The position numbers were made by a program, and so were the translations under genes. A stretch of DNA of 64,000 nucleotides from contig CAMPHU010000002.1 in assembly GCA_946886065.1 (NCBI GenBank), positions 5,008 to 69,007 on the forward strand. The letters run 5' to 3'. Shown piece after piece: positions 33,265 to 42,861 of the stretch (positions within the stretch are counted from its first letter, which is position 1; the number at the start of each line of letters is the position of its first letter). The DNA comes from an uncultured Massilia sp. Its GTDB lineage: Bacteria; Pseudomonadota; Gammaproteobacteria; Burkholderiales; Burkholderiaceae. The notes under the pieces were generated by a model, which was not told where the DNA came from, did no database searches, and was given only the letters and a program-made list of their open reading frames with translations.

Positions 33265-34776
33265 ATGCAGAACGAACCAATCAAGGACATCGTCATCGTC
33301 GGCGGCGGCACCGCCGGCTGGATGACCGCGGCGGCCTTATCCACGGTCCTGAATGGCCGCTACAACATCCGCCTGGTCGAGTCGGACGAAATCGGCATCG
33401 TCGGCGTCGGCGAGGCCACTATCCCGATGATCCAGCGCTTCAACCGCGTGGTCGGGATCGACGAGAACGAATTCATGCGCGAGACGATGGGCAGCTTCAA
33501 GCTGGGCATCGAGTTCGTCAACTGGGGCAAGCTGGGCGACCGCTACATGCACGGCTTCGGGCGCCTGGGCCAGGACCTGGCGACGGTGCCCTTCGACCAG
33601 TACTGGCACAAGATGCGCCGCCTCGGCAAGGCCGCGCCGCTCGGGGAATACTCGATCACGCGCATGGCCGCCAACGCCAACCGTTTCATGCCGGCGCGCT
33701 TCGACGTGCCGAACTCGCCGCTGCGCGACATCACCTACGCCTACCACTTCGACGCCAGCCTGTACGCGAAATACCTGCGCAAGCTGTCCGAGTCGCGCGG
33801 CGTGGTCCGCATCGAGGGCAAGATCAAGCGCGCCACCATGCGCGAGCCGGACGGCCACATCGACGCGGTGGAGCTGGAGAACGGCACGCGGGTGGAAGGG
33901 GAGCTGTTCATCGACTGCTCGGGCTTCCGCGGCCTGCTGATCGAGCAGACCCTGGAGACCGGCTACGAGGACTGGACTCGCTGGCTGCCGGCCGACCGCG
34001 CGCTGGCCGTGCCTTGCGAATCGGCGCCCGCGATCACTCCGTACACGCGCTCGACCGCGCACACGGCGGGCTGGCAATGGCGCATCCCGCTGCAGCACCG
34101 CACCGGCAACGGCCACGTGTACTGCAGCCGCTTCATCAGCGACGACGAAGCCGCCGCGACCCTGCTGGCCAACCTGGACGGCAAGGCCCTGGCCGACCCG
34201 CGCCTGATCAAGTTCCAGACCGGCATGCGCAAGCTCGCCTGGAACCGCAACGTGGTGGCGCTCGGCCTGGCCAGCGGCTTCCTGGAGCCGCTCGAGTCGA
34301 CCAGCATCCACCTGATCCAGTCGGGCATCCAGCGCCTGATCGACTTCTTCCCGGACCGCGGCTGGAGCGCCGTCGACCGCGACGAGTACAACCGCCAGTC
34401 GCGCTTCGACTACGAGCGCATCCGCGACTTCATCATCCTGCACTACCACCTGAACCAGCGCACCGACGCGCCGTACTGGGTCGAGTGCGCCAACATGGCC
34501 ATCCCGGACAGCTTGCGCCACAAGATGGACATGTACCGCGCACATGGGCGCGTGGTGCGGGTCGACAACGAGCTGTTCTCGGAAGTGGGCTGGGTGCAGG
34601 TGTTCGAAGGCCAGAACATGCCGCTCGACAGCTACCATCCGCTGGTCGATACGCAGGCGGAGGAGGATATCGCCGAGTACCTCGAGAGCGTGCGCGATGT
34701 GATCGCCAAGTGCGTGGGAGTGATGCCGACGCATGACGAGTACATCAGGAAGATGTGTGCGGCGAAGAAGATGTAA
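33265..34776 (+). CDS. flavin-dependent tryptophan-halogenase family protein
   Basis: This 503-residue FAD-dependent enzyme of the tryptophan halogenase family uses FADH2, oxygen and halide. FAD-binding GGGTAGWM is at 13-20. The halogenase signature GWQWRIP (WxWxIP, 269-275) separates it from ordinary monooxygenases. The catalytic Lys is at 79 in SFKLGIEF, the same number as in PrnA, and E344 lies in PLEST. All hallmark residues are present, so it should be active, but the substrate is unknown. A halogenase next to a TonB receptor is a pattern recalled from Xanthomonas and Caulobacter relatives. It lies between two terminators, with no other halometabolite gene nearby. Confidence 0.88.
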   Translation: MQNEPIKDIVIVGGGTAGWMTAAALSTVLNGRYNIRLVESDEIGIVGVGEATIPMIQRFNRVVGIDENEFMRETMGSFKLGIEFVNWGKLGDRYMHGFGRLGQDLATVPFDQYWHKMRRLGKAAPLGEYSITRMAANANRFMPARFDVPNSPLRDITYAYHFDASLYAKYLRKLSESRGVVRIEGKIKRATMREPDGHIDAVELENGTRVEGELFIDCSGFRGLLIEQTLETGYEDWTRWLPADRALAVPCESAPAITPYTRSTAHTAGWQWRIPLQHRTGNGHVYCSRFISDDEAAATLLANLDGKALADPRLIKFQTGMRKLAWNRNVVALGLASGFLEPLESTSIHLIQSGIQRLIDFFPDRGWSAVDRDEYNRQSRFDYERIRDFIILHYHLNQRTDAPYWVECANMAIPDSLRHKMDMYRAHGRVVRVDNELFSEVGWVQVFEGQNMPLDSYHPLVDTQAEEDIAEYLESVRDVIAKCVGVMPTHDEYIRKMCAAKKM

Positions 34777-34797
34777 GCGCTTTCGAGTGCTGAGTTG

Positions 34798-34828
34798 GAA
34801 CGGCCGCCTTGGGGCGGCCGTTCTTTTT
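34798..34828 (+). terminator. Rho-independent terminator after the halogenase gene
   Basis: An 11-base perfect stem, GAACGGCCGCC (34798-34808) with GGCGGCCGTTC (34813-34823), and a 4-base loop are followed by TTTTT. This is a strong intrinsic terminator. Confidence 0.92.
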
Positions 34829-34972
34829 GTGTTCGTGGTTTTCCGGCACACCCCACAGTTTTCGATTGTGTTGCCGCAGAGCACACCCAACACCCCATTC
34901 CAAATTGTCCCGGCGTCCATCCCCGGGAGCGAGTAAACTACCGCTTTAGCAAAAAGTTCAAGAAAGACCCCC

Positions 34973-36763
34973 ATGTCCGACACCCCCCTCCCGACGTTTT
35001 CCGATCTCAACATCTCCGCGCCCGTCCTGAAGGCGCTGAAGGAGGTCGGCTACGAGACGCCGTCGCCGATCCAGGCCGCCACCATCCCGCTGCTGCTGGC
35101 CAACCGCGACGTGCTCGGGCAGGCCCAGACCGGCACCGGCAAGACCGCGGCCTTCGCGCTGCCTATCCTGTCGCGCATCGACATCAAGCAGGCCACGCCG
35201 CAGGCGCTGGTGCTGGCGCCCACGCGCGAGCTGGCGATCCAGGTCGCGGAAGCCTTCCAGAGCTATGCCGCCCACATCAAGGGCTTCCACGTGCTGCCGA
35301 TCTACGGCGGCCAGAGCTACGGCCCGCAGCTGTCGGCATTGCGCCGCGGCGTGCATGTGGTCGTGGCCACCCCGGGCCGCGTGATCGACCACATCGAAAA
35401 AGGCTCGCTCGACCTCAGCCAGCTCAAGACCCTGGTGCTGGACGAGGCCGACGAGATGCTGCGCATGGGCTTCATCGACGACGTCGAGCACATCCTGCAG
35501 CAGACCCCGGCCGAGCGCCAGACCACGCTGTTCTCGGCCACCATGCCGCCGGCGATCAAGCGTATCGCCAAGACCTACCTGCGCGACCCGGCCGAAGTGA
35601 CCGTGGCCGCCAAGACCGGCACCGCCGAGAACATCACCCAGCGCTACTGGCTGGTGGCCGGCATGCACAAGCTCGACGCGCTGACCCGCATCCTGGAAGC
35701 CGAGCCTTTCGACGGCATGATCATCTTCGCGCGCACCAAGCTGGGCACCGAGGAGCTGGCGTCCAAGCTGCAGGCGCGCGGCTTCGCCGCCACCGCCATC
35801 AACGGCGACATGGCGCAGCAGCAGCGCGAGCGCACCATCGAGCAGCTCAAGAACGGCAAGATCGACATCCTGGTGGCCACCGACGTGGCCGCGCGCGGCC
35901 TGGACGTGGAACGCATCAGCCACGTGATCAACTACGACGTGCCGTCCGACCCCGAGAGCTACACCCACCGCATCGGCCGCACCGGCCGCGCGGGACGCAG
36001 CGGCGACGCGATCCTGTTCATCACCCCGCGCGAGCGCGGCCTGCTCAAGGCCATCGAGCGCGCCACCCGCCAGCCGGTGGCGCCGCTCGCGCTGCCGACC
36101 GTGAAGCAGGTGAACGAGGTGCGCATCGCCAGGTTCAAGGACCAGATCCGCACCACCCTGGCCGAGGGCGGCCTGGACGTGTTCCGTTCGCTGATCGAGG
36201 ACATCGAGCGCGAGGACAACGTGCCGGCGGCGGACATCGCCGCGGCGCTGGCCAAGCTGGTGCGCGGCGACGAGCCGCTGTTGCTGGAAAAGCCGGACCG
36301 CGAAGCGCGTCCGCAACAGGCCGAGCGCGCCGGGCGCGAATGGGAAGAGCGCCCCGCGCGTCCTGCGCGCGAGCCGGGCTTCAAGAAGGAGCGCGTCGCG
36401 CGCGAGGCGGAGCCGGGCATGGCGACCTATCGCATCGAAGTCGGCTACGCGCATGGCGCCAAGCCGGGCAACATCGTGGGCGCGATCGCCAACGAGGCGG
36501 GCATTCCGTCCAAGCTGATCGGACGCATCGAGATCTATGACGATTACTCGACCCTGGACCTGCCGGACGACATGACGCCGGAACTGGTGCAGCACCTCAA
36601 GGGCGTGTGGGTGGCGGGGCGCCAGCTCGAGATCACGCGCGATGGTGAAGAGGCGCCGGCGGCTGCGCCGAAGAAGAGTTTTTCGAAGAAGGGTGTGGAG
36701 CGCCGCCTGGCCGAGAAGCCGGCGGGGAAGAAACCTCACCGTAAGGGCAACAGCCAGCAGTAA
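34973..36763 (+). CDS. deaD: DEAD-box RNA helicase (DeaD/CsdA-like)
   Basis: This 596-residue ATP-dependent RNA helicase has a Q-motif region (FSDLNISAPVLKAL, then SPIQAATIP), Walker A AQTGTGKT, VLDEADEML, SAT and HRIGRTGRAG. A C-terminal DbpA-type RNA-binding domain (YRIEVGYAHGAKPGNIVGAI) and a basic tail follow. This is the DeaD/CsdA layout, involved in ribosome assembly and RNA turnover, often in the cold. It appears to be an independent gene between the halogenase terminator and a palindrome at 36778, with no functional tie to the sugar genes. Confidence 0.93.
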   Translation: MSDTPLPTFSDLNISAPVLKALKEVGYETPSPIQAATIPLLLANRDVLGQAQTGTGKTAAFALPILSRIDIKQATPQALVLAPTRELAIQVAEAFQSYAAHIKGFHVLPIYGGQSYGPQLSALRRGVHVVVATPGRVIDHIEKGSLDLSQLKTLVLDEADEMLRMGFIDDVEHILQQTPAERQTTLFSATMPPAIKRIAKTYLRDPAEVTVAAKTGTAENITQRYWLVAGMHKLDALTRILEAEPFDGMIIFARTKLGTEELASKLQARGFAATAINGDMAQQQRERTIEQLKNGKIDILVATDVAARGLDVERISHVINYDVPSDPESYTHRIGRTGRAGRSGDAILFITPRERGLLKAIERATRQPVAPLALPTVKQVNEVRIARFKDQIRTTLAEGGLDVFRSLIEDIEREDNVPAADIAAALAKLVRGDEPLLLEKPDREARPQQAERAGREWEERPARPAREPGFKKERVAREAEPGMATYRIEVGYAHGAKPGNIVGAIANEAGIPSKLIGRIEIYDDYSTLDLPDDMTPELVQHLKGVWVAGRQLEITRDGEEAPAAAPKKSFSKKGVERRLAEKPAGKKPHRKGNSQQ

Positions 36764-36777
36764 TCCGCGACCTCTGC

Positions 36778-36807
36778 ACGTCGTTCCGGCCTTCGCTGGA
36801 ACGACGT
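36778..36807. repeat. palindromic repeat / possible terminator after deaD
   Basis: ACGTCGTTCC (36778-36787) and GGAACGACGT (36798-36807) form a perfect 10-base stem around a loop containing GGCCTTCGCT. There is no T-run. It resembles the other GGCGAAGGCC-centred palindromes at 44761, 44834 and 57071. It lies between convergent genes and may serve as a terminator for either. Confidence 0.6.
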
Positions 36808-36831
36808 TACGGGGTGCGGATTGAAATAGCG

Positions 36832-37731
36832 TTATTTGCTTTTCGCGACCTTGCCACTCGCGACCTTGGTGTCGCCCGTGGTAAACATCCACAACAGCGC
36901 CTCGCGCAACTCGCCCGCCCAGAACTTCTCGTTGTGTTCCGCCCCCGGCACGATCTTGAGCACCGTGTTCGCCGCCGGATGCCCGCTCTTGCGCACCACG
37001 TCCGCCATGCGCTTGACGTCATCCACCATCTCCGGACCTTCCTTCTCGCCCATCAGCAGGAACACGCGCGCATCCTTCGGCACCGGCTTCCTGGCCACGA
37101 AGTCGAACGAAGGCTGGGCCGTCCAGTAGGCCGGCGAGAACACGCCCGCCTTGCTGAACACTTGCGGATACTGCACCAGCGCGTAGTGCGAGGCCAGCCC
37201 GCCCATCGAGCTGCCCATGATTGCGGTGTTGGCGCGGTCCGGCAGGGTGCGGTAGGTCTTGTCGATCAGCGGCTTGAGCGTCTTGACCACGAAGTCCGTG
37301 TACTCCTTGCCTTCCGCCGCGCCGAAGCGCGGGTTGGTCCAGGCATTCAGCTCGGTCATGCGCTTGTCCTGGCCGTTGTCGATGCCGACCACGATCAGTT
37401 CCAGCTTGCCTTCCTTCGCCAGCGCGTCCAGGGTCTCGTCCACTTTCCACTCGCCCGCGTAGGCGGTCGCGGTGTCGAACAGGTTCTGCCCGTCGTGCAT
37501 GTAGAGTACGGGGTAGCGCTTGCCGGAGCCCGCGTAGCCCGGCGGCAGGTACATGCGGATCTGGCGCTTGCGGTTCAGGCCCGGCATCTCGAGCTGGTCG
37601 GCCAGCAGGCTCACGCCGGGCAGGGCGGTCGAGACCTTGGCGGGTTCAGGCTTGTCGGCGGCGAGGGCGGTGGAGGAGGCGGCCAGGATGGCCAGGCCCA
37701 GCGGGACGGCAATGGTGCGGATGGATCGCAT
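36832..37731 (-). CDS. secreted esterase of the esterase-D/IroE-like family
   Basis: This 299-residue exported alpha/beta hydrolase has a signal peptide (TIAVPLGLAILAASSTALAA). The nucleophile elbow is GSSMGG (Ser175), and HNEKFW near the C terminus provides the His. The family (PF00756 type) includes enterobactin, feruloyl and acetyl-xylan esterases. In this locus it may remove ester groups from glycans, which is inference. ATG at 37731 has GGAGA upstream; an in-frame ATG at 37785 would disrupt the signal peptide. A HexR-like palindrome lies 29 bases upstream. Confidence 0.85.
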   Translation of the reverse strand: MRSIRTIAVPLGLAILAASSTALAADKPEPAKVSTALPGVSLLADQLEMPGLNRKRQIRMYLPPGYAGSGKRYPVLYMHDGQNLFDTATAYAGEWKVDETLDALAKEGKLELIVVGIDNGQDKRMTELNAWTNPRFGAAEGKEYTDFVVKTLKPLIDKTYRTLPDRANTAIMGSSMGGLASHYALVQYPQVFSKAGVFSPAYWTAQPSFDFVARKPVPKDARVFLLMGEKEGPEMVDDVKRMADVVRKSGHPAANTVLKIVPGAEHNEKFWAGELREALLWMFTTGDTKVASGKVAKSK

Positions 37732-37759
37732 GCGTTGTCTCCAAAGGTAGATGTTCTTG

Positions 37760-37774
37760 TGTTGTTTAACTACA
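37760..37774. promoter_or_regulatory. HexR/RpiR-like operator upstream of the esterase
   Basis: TGTTGTTTAACTACA matches TGTARTNNNAYTACA at every position except the fourth. It lies 29-43 bases upstream of the esterase start, in the divergent gap shared with the MFS gene. Confidence 0.48.
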
Positions 37775-37829
37775 CAGATGTGCATAAAGGCATCGGTGTA
37801 GCGCCAATTCTACTATGGAGACTCTTCGA

Positions 37830-37858
37830 TTGACACTCAGAAATCACCATGTTATTTT
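37830..37858 (+). promoter_or_regulatory. sigma-70 promoter of the MFS transporter gene
   Basis: Consensus TTGACA (37830-37835) is followed after 17 bases by TATTTT (37853-37858). The predicted start point is about 37865, giving a leader of about 97 bases. The -10 box lies inside the HexR-like palindrome at 37850-37864. Confidence 0.6.
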
Positions 37859-37864
37859 GCTACA
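37850..37864. promoter_or_regulatory. HexR/RpiR-like operator overlapping the MFS promoter
   Basis: TGTTATTTTGCTACA differs from the TGTARTNNNAYTACA pattern at two positions. It covers the -10 box of the adjacent promoter, the arrangement expected for a repressor site. A half-site TGTAGT follows at 37881. Confidence 0.45.
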
Positions 37865-37961
37865 GATACGCTAGCCGGACTGTAGTTTGAAGCCGGCCCA
37901 CCACCTACCGCACCACCTAGAGGAGAGCCTGCACCCGTTGCGGGCCAGATTGGGGACACAC

Positions 37962-39299
37962 ATGGACATGCAAACCAGCGTGCTCAAGCCGCGCCTGTCG
38001 TTCTGGCAGCTGTGGAACATGAGCTTCGGCTTCTTCGGCATCCAGTTCGGCTTCGCGCTGCAGAATGCCAATACCAGCCGCATCTTCGCGACGCTCGGCG
38101 CCAACCCCGACGACCTGGCCCTGTTCTGGCTGGCCGCGCCGGTCACCGGCCTGCTGGTGCAGCCCATCATCGGCTACCTGAGCGACAACACCTGGCACCC
38201 GAAATGGGGCCGCCGCCGTCCCTTCTTCTTCATCGGCGCCGTGCTGGCCGCGATCGCGCTGTTCCTGATGCCGAATTCCGCCACCCTGTGGATGGCCGTG
38301 GCGGTGCTGTGGCTGATGGACGCCGCCATCAACGTGTCGATGGAACCCTTCCGCGCCTTCGTGGGCGACAAGCTCGACGCCTCGCAGCAAACCGCGGGCT
38401 ATGCGATGCAGACCTTCTTCATCGGCTGCGGCGCGGTGATCGCTTCGCTGCTGCCGACCATCTTCGAATCGATGGGCGTCTCGAACGCCGCCGTGAACGG
38501 CATGATCCCGGACACCGTGCGCTATTCGTTCTACGCGGGCGGCGCCGTATTCTTCCTGGCCGTGACCTGGACCGTGCTGACCGCCGACGAACTGCCGCCG
38601 GCCGACCTGGACAGCTTCCGCAAGGAGCGCCAGCAGTCGCGCGGCGTCGGCCACGCCTTCACCGAGATCATCGGCGGCTTCGGCAAGATGCCGCGCACCA
38701 TGGTGCAACTGGCCTTCGTGCAGTTCTTCACCTGGATCGCGCTGTTCGCGATGTGGATCTACACCGGCAGCGCCATCGCCGACAACGTCTACGGCACCAC
38801 CGACGCCCAGTCGACCGCCTACCAGGACGCCGGCAGCTGGGTCGGCATCATGTTCGCCGTCTACAGCGGCGTGTCGGCCCTGGCCGCCTTCATCCTGCCG
38901 GTGTTCGCCCGCGCCACCAGCCGCAAGACCGTGCACGCCGTGTGCCTGGCGATCGGCGGCCTGAGCCTGGCCAGCGTGTTCCTGATCCACGACAAGCAGG
39001 CGCTGATGATCCCGATGATCGGCGTCGGCCTGGCCTGGGCCTCGATCCTGACCATGCCCTACGCGATCCTGGCGGGCTCGCTGCCGGCCAAGCGCATGGG
39101 TTATTTCATGGGCCTGTTCAACTTCTTCGTCGTGATTCCCCAGATCGTCAGCGGCCTGCTGCTGGGCTTCGTCACCAAGCATTTCTTCGCCGGCCACACC
39201 GTCAAGACCCTGATGCTGGGCGGCGCCTGCATGCTGGTCGCGGCCGTGCTGACCCTGTTCGTCACCGACAAGGCCGCACCGGTCAAAGGGAATACCTAA
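37962..39299 (+). CDS. MFS sugar symporter (GPH/SLC45-like, predicted maltose/maltodextrin)
   Basis: This 445-residue inner-membrane transporter has 12 predicted helices. The N-terminal FGFFGIQFGFALQNANTSRI, the loop GYLSDNTWHPKWGRRRPFF (RRRPF motif) and the overall layout match the glycoside/SLC45-like MFS carriers that take up maltose or sucrose in proteobacteria. It would carry sugars released in the periplasm into the cytoplasm. The start at 37962 has GGGGAC upstream; an in-frame ATG lies six bases later, and another start at 37887 is unlikely. It is the first of three codirectional genes with phosphoglucomutase and alpha-amylase. Confidence 0.88.
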   Translation: MDMQTSVLKPRLSFWQLWNMSFGFFGIQFGFALQNANTSRIFATLGANPDDLALFWLAAPVTGLLVQPIIGYLSDNTWHPKWGRRRPFFFIGAVLAAIALFLMPNSATLWMAVAVLWLMDAAINVSMEPFRAFVGDKLDASQQTAGYAMQTFFIGCGAVIASLLPTIFESMGVSNAAVNGMIPDTVRYSFYAGGAVFFLAVTWTVLTADELPPADLDSFRKERQQSRGVGHAFTEIIGGFGKMPRTMVQLAFVQFFTWIALFAMWIYTGSAIADNVYGTTDAQSTAYQDAGSWVGIMFAVYSGVSALAAFILPVFARATSRKTVHAVCLAIGGLSLASVFLIHDKQALMIPMIGVGLAWASILTMPYAILAGSLPAKRMGYFMGLFNFFVVIPQIVSGLLLGFVTKHFFAGHTVKTLMLGGACMLVAAVLTLFVTDKAAPVKGNT

Positions 39300-39336
39300 A
39301 ACCTGCGCCATCAATCCTGCTCCTGTCGTATCGTAA

Positions 39337-41019
<1,683 letters not shown>

Positions 41020-41047
41020 CCCACCACCCACCACACAGGAAACCCGC

Positions 41048-42733
41048 ATGAAACTTCCCGTCCTTGCCGCCTCCCTGCTGCTGGCCTTCGGCGCCGCCCA
41101 CGCGCCGCTGGCCGCTGCCCAGACCGCGCCCGCATCTGTGCAGGCCAAGCCCTTCGTCTGGGAGAACGCGACCGTCTACTTCCTGCTGACGGACCGCTTC
41201 AACAACGGCAACCCGGCAAACGACGGCGCCTACGGCCGCAAGCAGGACGCGGCCAAGCTGCGCGGTTTCATGGGCGGCGACCTGGCCGGCGTCACGGCCA
41301 AGATCCGCGAGGGTTACTTCAAGAACCTGGGCGTGGACGCGATCTGGATCACGCCGCCGGTGGAGCAGATCCACGCCGGCACCGACGAAGGCACGGGCAA
41401 GAGCTACGGCTTCCACGGCTACTGGGCCAAGGACTTCACGGCGGTCGATGCGGCGCTCGGCACCGAGGAGGACGTGCGCACCCTGGTCGACACCGCCCAC
41501 GCCAACGGCATCCGCGTGATCCTGGACGTGGTGATGAACCACACCGGCCCGGTCACGGAGCAGGACCCGGCCTGGCCGAAGTCCTGGGTGCGCACCGGCC
41601 CCAAGTGCACCTTCAAGGACGCGCGCACCACCCAGGACTGCACCCTGGTCGACAACCTGCCGGACTTCCTCACCCACAGCAACGCGGCCGTCGAGCTGCC
41701 GCCGATGCTGGCGGCGAAATGGAAGAAGGAAGGGCGCTACGAGCGCGAAGTGAAGGAACTCGACGCCTTCTTCAAGCGCACCGGCTACCCGCGCGCGCCG
41801 CGCTACTACCTGGTCAAGTGGCACGCCGACTGGGTGCGCAAGTACGGCTTCGACGGCTTCCGCGCCGACACCGTCAAGCACACCGAGGCCAGCGTGTGGA
41901 AGGAGCTGAAGAAGGAGGCCAGCCTGGCCTATGAAGACTGGAAGAAGGCCAATCCTGCGAAAAAGCCCGGCGATACGCCGTTCTGGATGGTGTCCGAAGT
42001 CTACGGCTACGCCATCGGCCACGGCCACAAGTACGACCTGGGCGGCGGCGACTTCGTCGACTACCTGGCCAACGGCTTCGACAGCATGATCAACTTCGCC
42101 ATGAAGTCGGACGCGGCCCAGGGCTACGAGAAGCTGTTCTCCAGCTACTCGAAGACCCTCCACGGCGACATGAAGGGCTATTCGGTGCTGAACTACATCA
42201 GCTCGCACGACGACGGCGGGCCGTTCGACGCCCTGCGCGAGCGTCCCTTCGAGTCCGCCAACAAGCTGCTGCTGGCCCCGGGCGCGGCCCAGATCTACTA
42301 CGGCGACGAGACCGCGCGCCTGCTCAAGATCGACGGCGCGGTCGGCGACGCCACGCTGCGCTCGTTCATGAACTGGGACGAGCTGGCCGCCAACGCCCAG
42401 CGCGGAACCACGCGCGTGGGCGAAGTGCACGAGCACTGGGCGCGCCTGGGCCGCTTCCGCGCGGCGCACCCGGCGGTGGGCGCCGGCGTCCACCAGATGA
42501 TCCACCACAGCCCCTATACCTTCAAGCGCACCTGGAGCCAGGGCGGCCTGAGCGACCGCGTGGTGGTCGCGCTCGACCTGCCCGCCGACAAGGCGGTGGC
42601 GATTCCGGTGGGCGGCGTGTTCAACGACGGCCAGACCGTGCGCGACTGGTACTCGGGCAAGACCGCCGTGGTCAAGGACGGCAAGGTGCAGTTCGACAGC
42701 CGCAGCCCGGTGGCGCTGATCGCCCAGCACTGA
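41048..42733 (+). CDS. periplasmic or secreted GH13 alpha-amylase
   Basis: This 561-residue protein has a signal peptide (PVLAASLLLAFGAAHAPLAAAQ) followed by a GH13 barrel (VYFLLTDRFNNGNPANDG). The catalytic set is D274 in FRADTVKH, E317 in MVSEVYG and D388 in SSHDDGG. A C-terminal beta domain completes it. It hydrolyses internal alpha-1,4 bonds of starch or maltodextrins outside the cytoplasm. AGGA lies before the ATG, 28 bases after pgm, in the same operon as pgm and the MFS transporter. Confidence 0.92.
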   Translation: MKLPVLAASLLLAFGAAHAPLAAAQTAPASVQAKPFVWENATVYFLLTDRFNNGNPANDGAYGRKQDAAKLRGFMGGDLAGVTAKIREGYFKNLGVDAIWITPPVEQIHAGTDEGTGKSYGFHGYWAKDFTAVDAALGTEEDVRTLVDTAHANGIRVILDVVMNHTGPVTEQDPAWPKSWVRTGPKCTFKDARTTQDCTLVDNLPDFLTHSNAAVELPPMLAAKWKKEGRYEREVKELDAFFKRTGYPRAPRYYLVKWHADWVRKYGFDGFRADTVKHTEASVWKELKKEASLAYEDWKKANPAKKPGDTPFWMVSEVYGYAIGHGHKYDLGGGDFVDYLANGFDSMINFAMKSDAAQGYEKLFSSYSKTLHGDMKGYSVLNYISSHDDGGPFDALRERPFESANKLLLAPGAAQIYYGDETARLLKIDGAVGDATLRSFMNWDELAANAQRGTTRVGEVHEHWARLGRFRAAHPAVGAGVHQMIHHSPYTFKRTWSQGGLSDRVVVALDLPADKAVAIPVGGVFNDGQTVRDWYSGKTAVVKDGKVQFDSRSPVALIAQH

Positions 42734-42861
42734 GCCATGCCCGCACCGCTCCATGCCCTGCCTGGGCGGTGCGCGCCCTCCTGCGGAATGCTGCTAATCT
42801 AAGCCGGATCAGCGTTTTGGAATAAGCATTGGCCGCAGGTTTATGCGAGGCGGGTGAGCGG

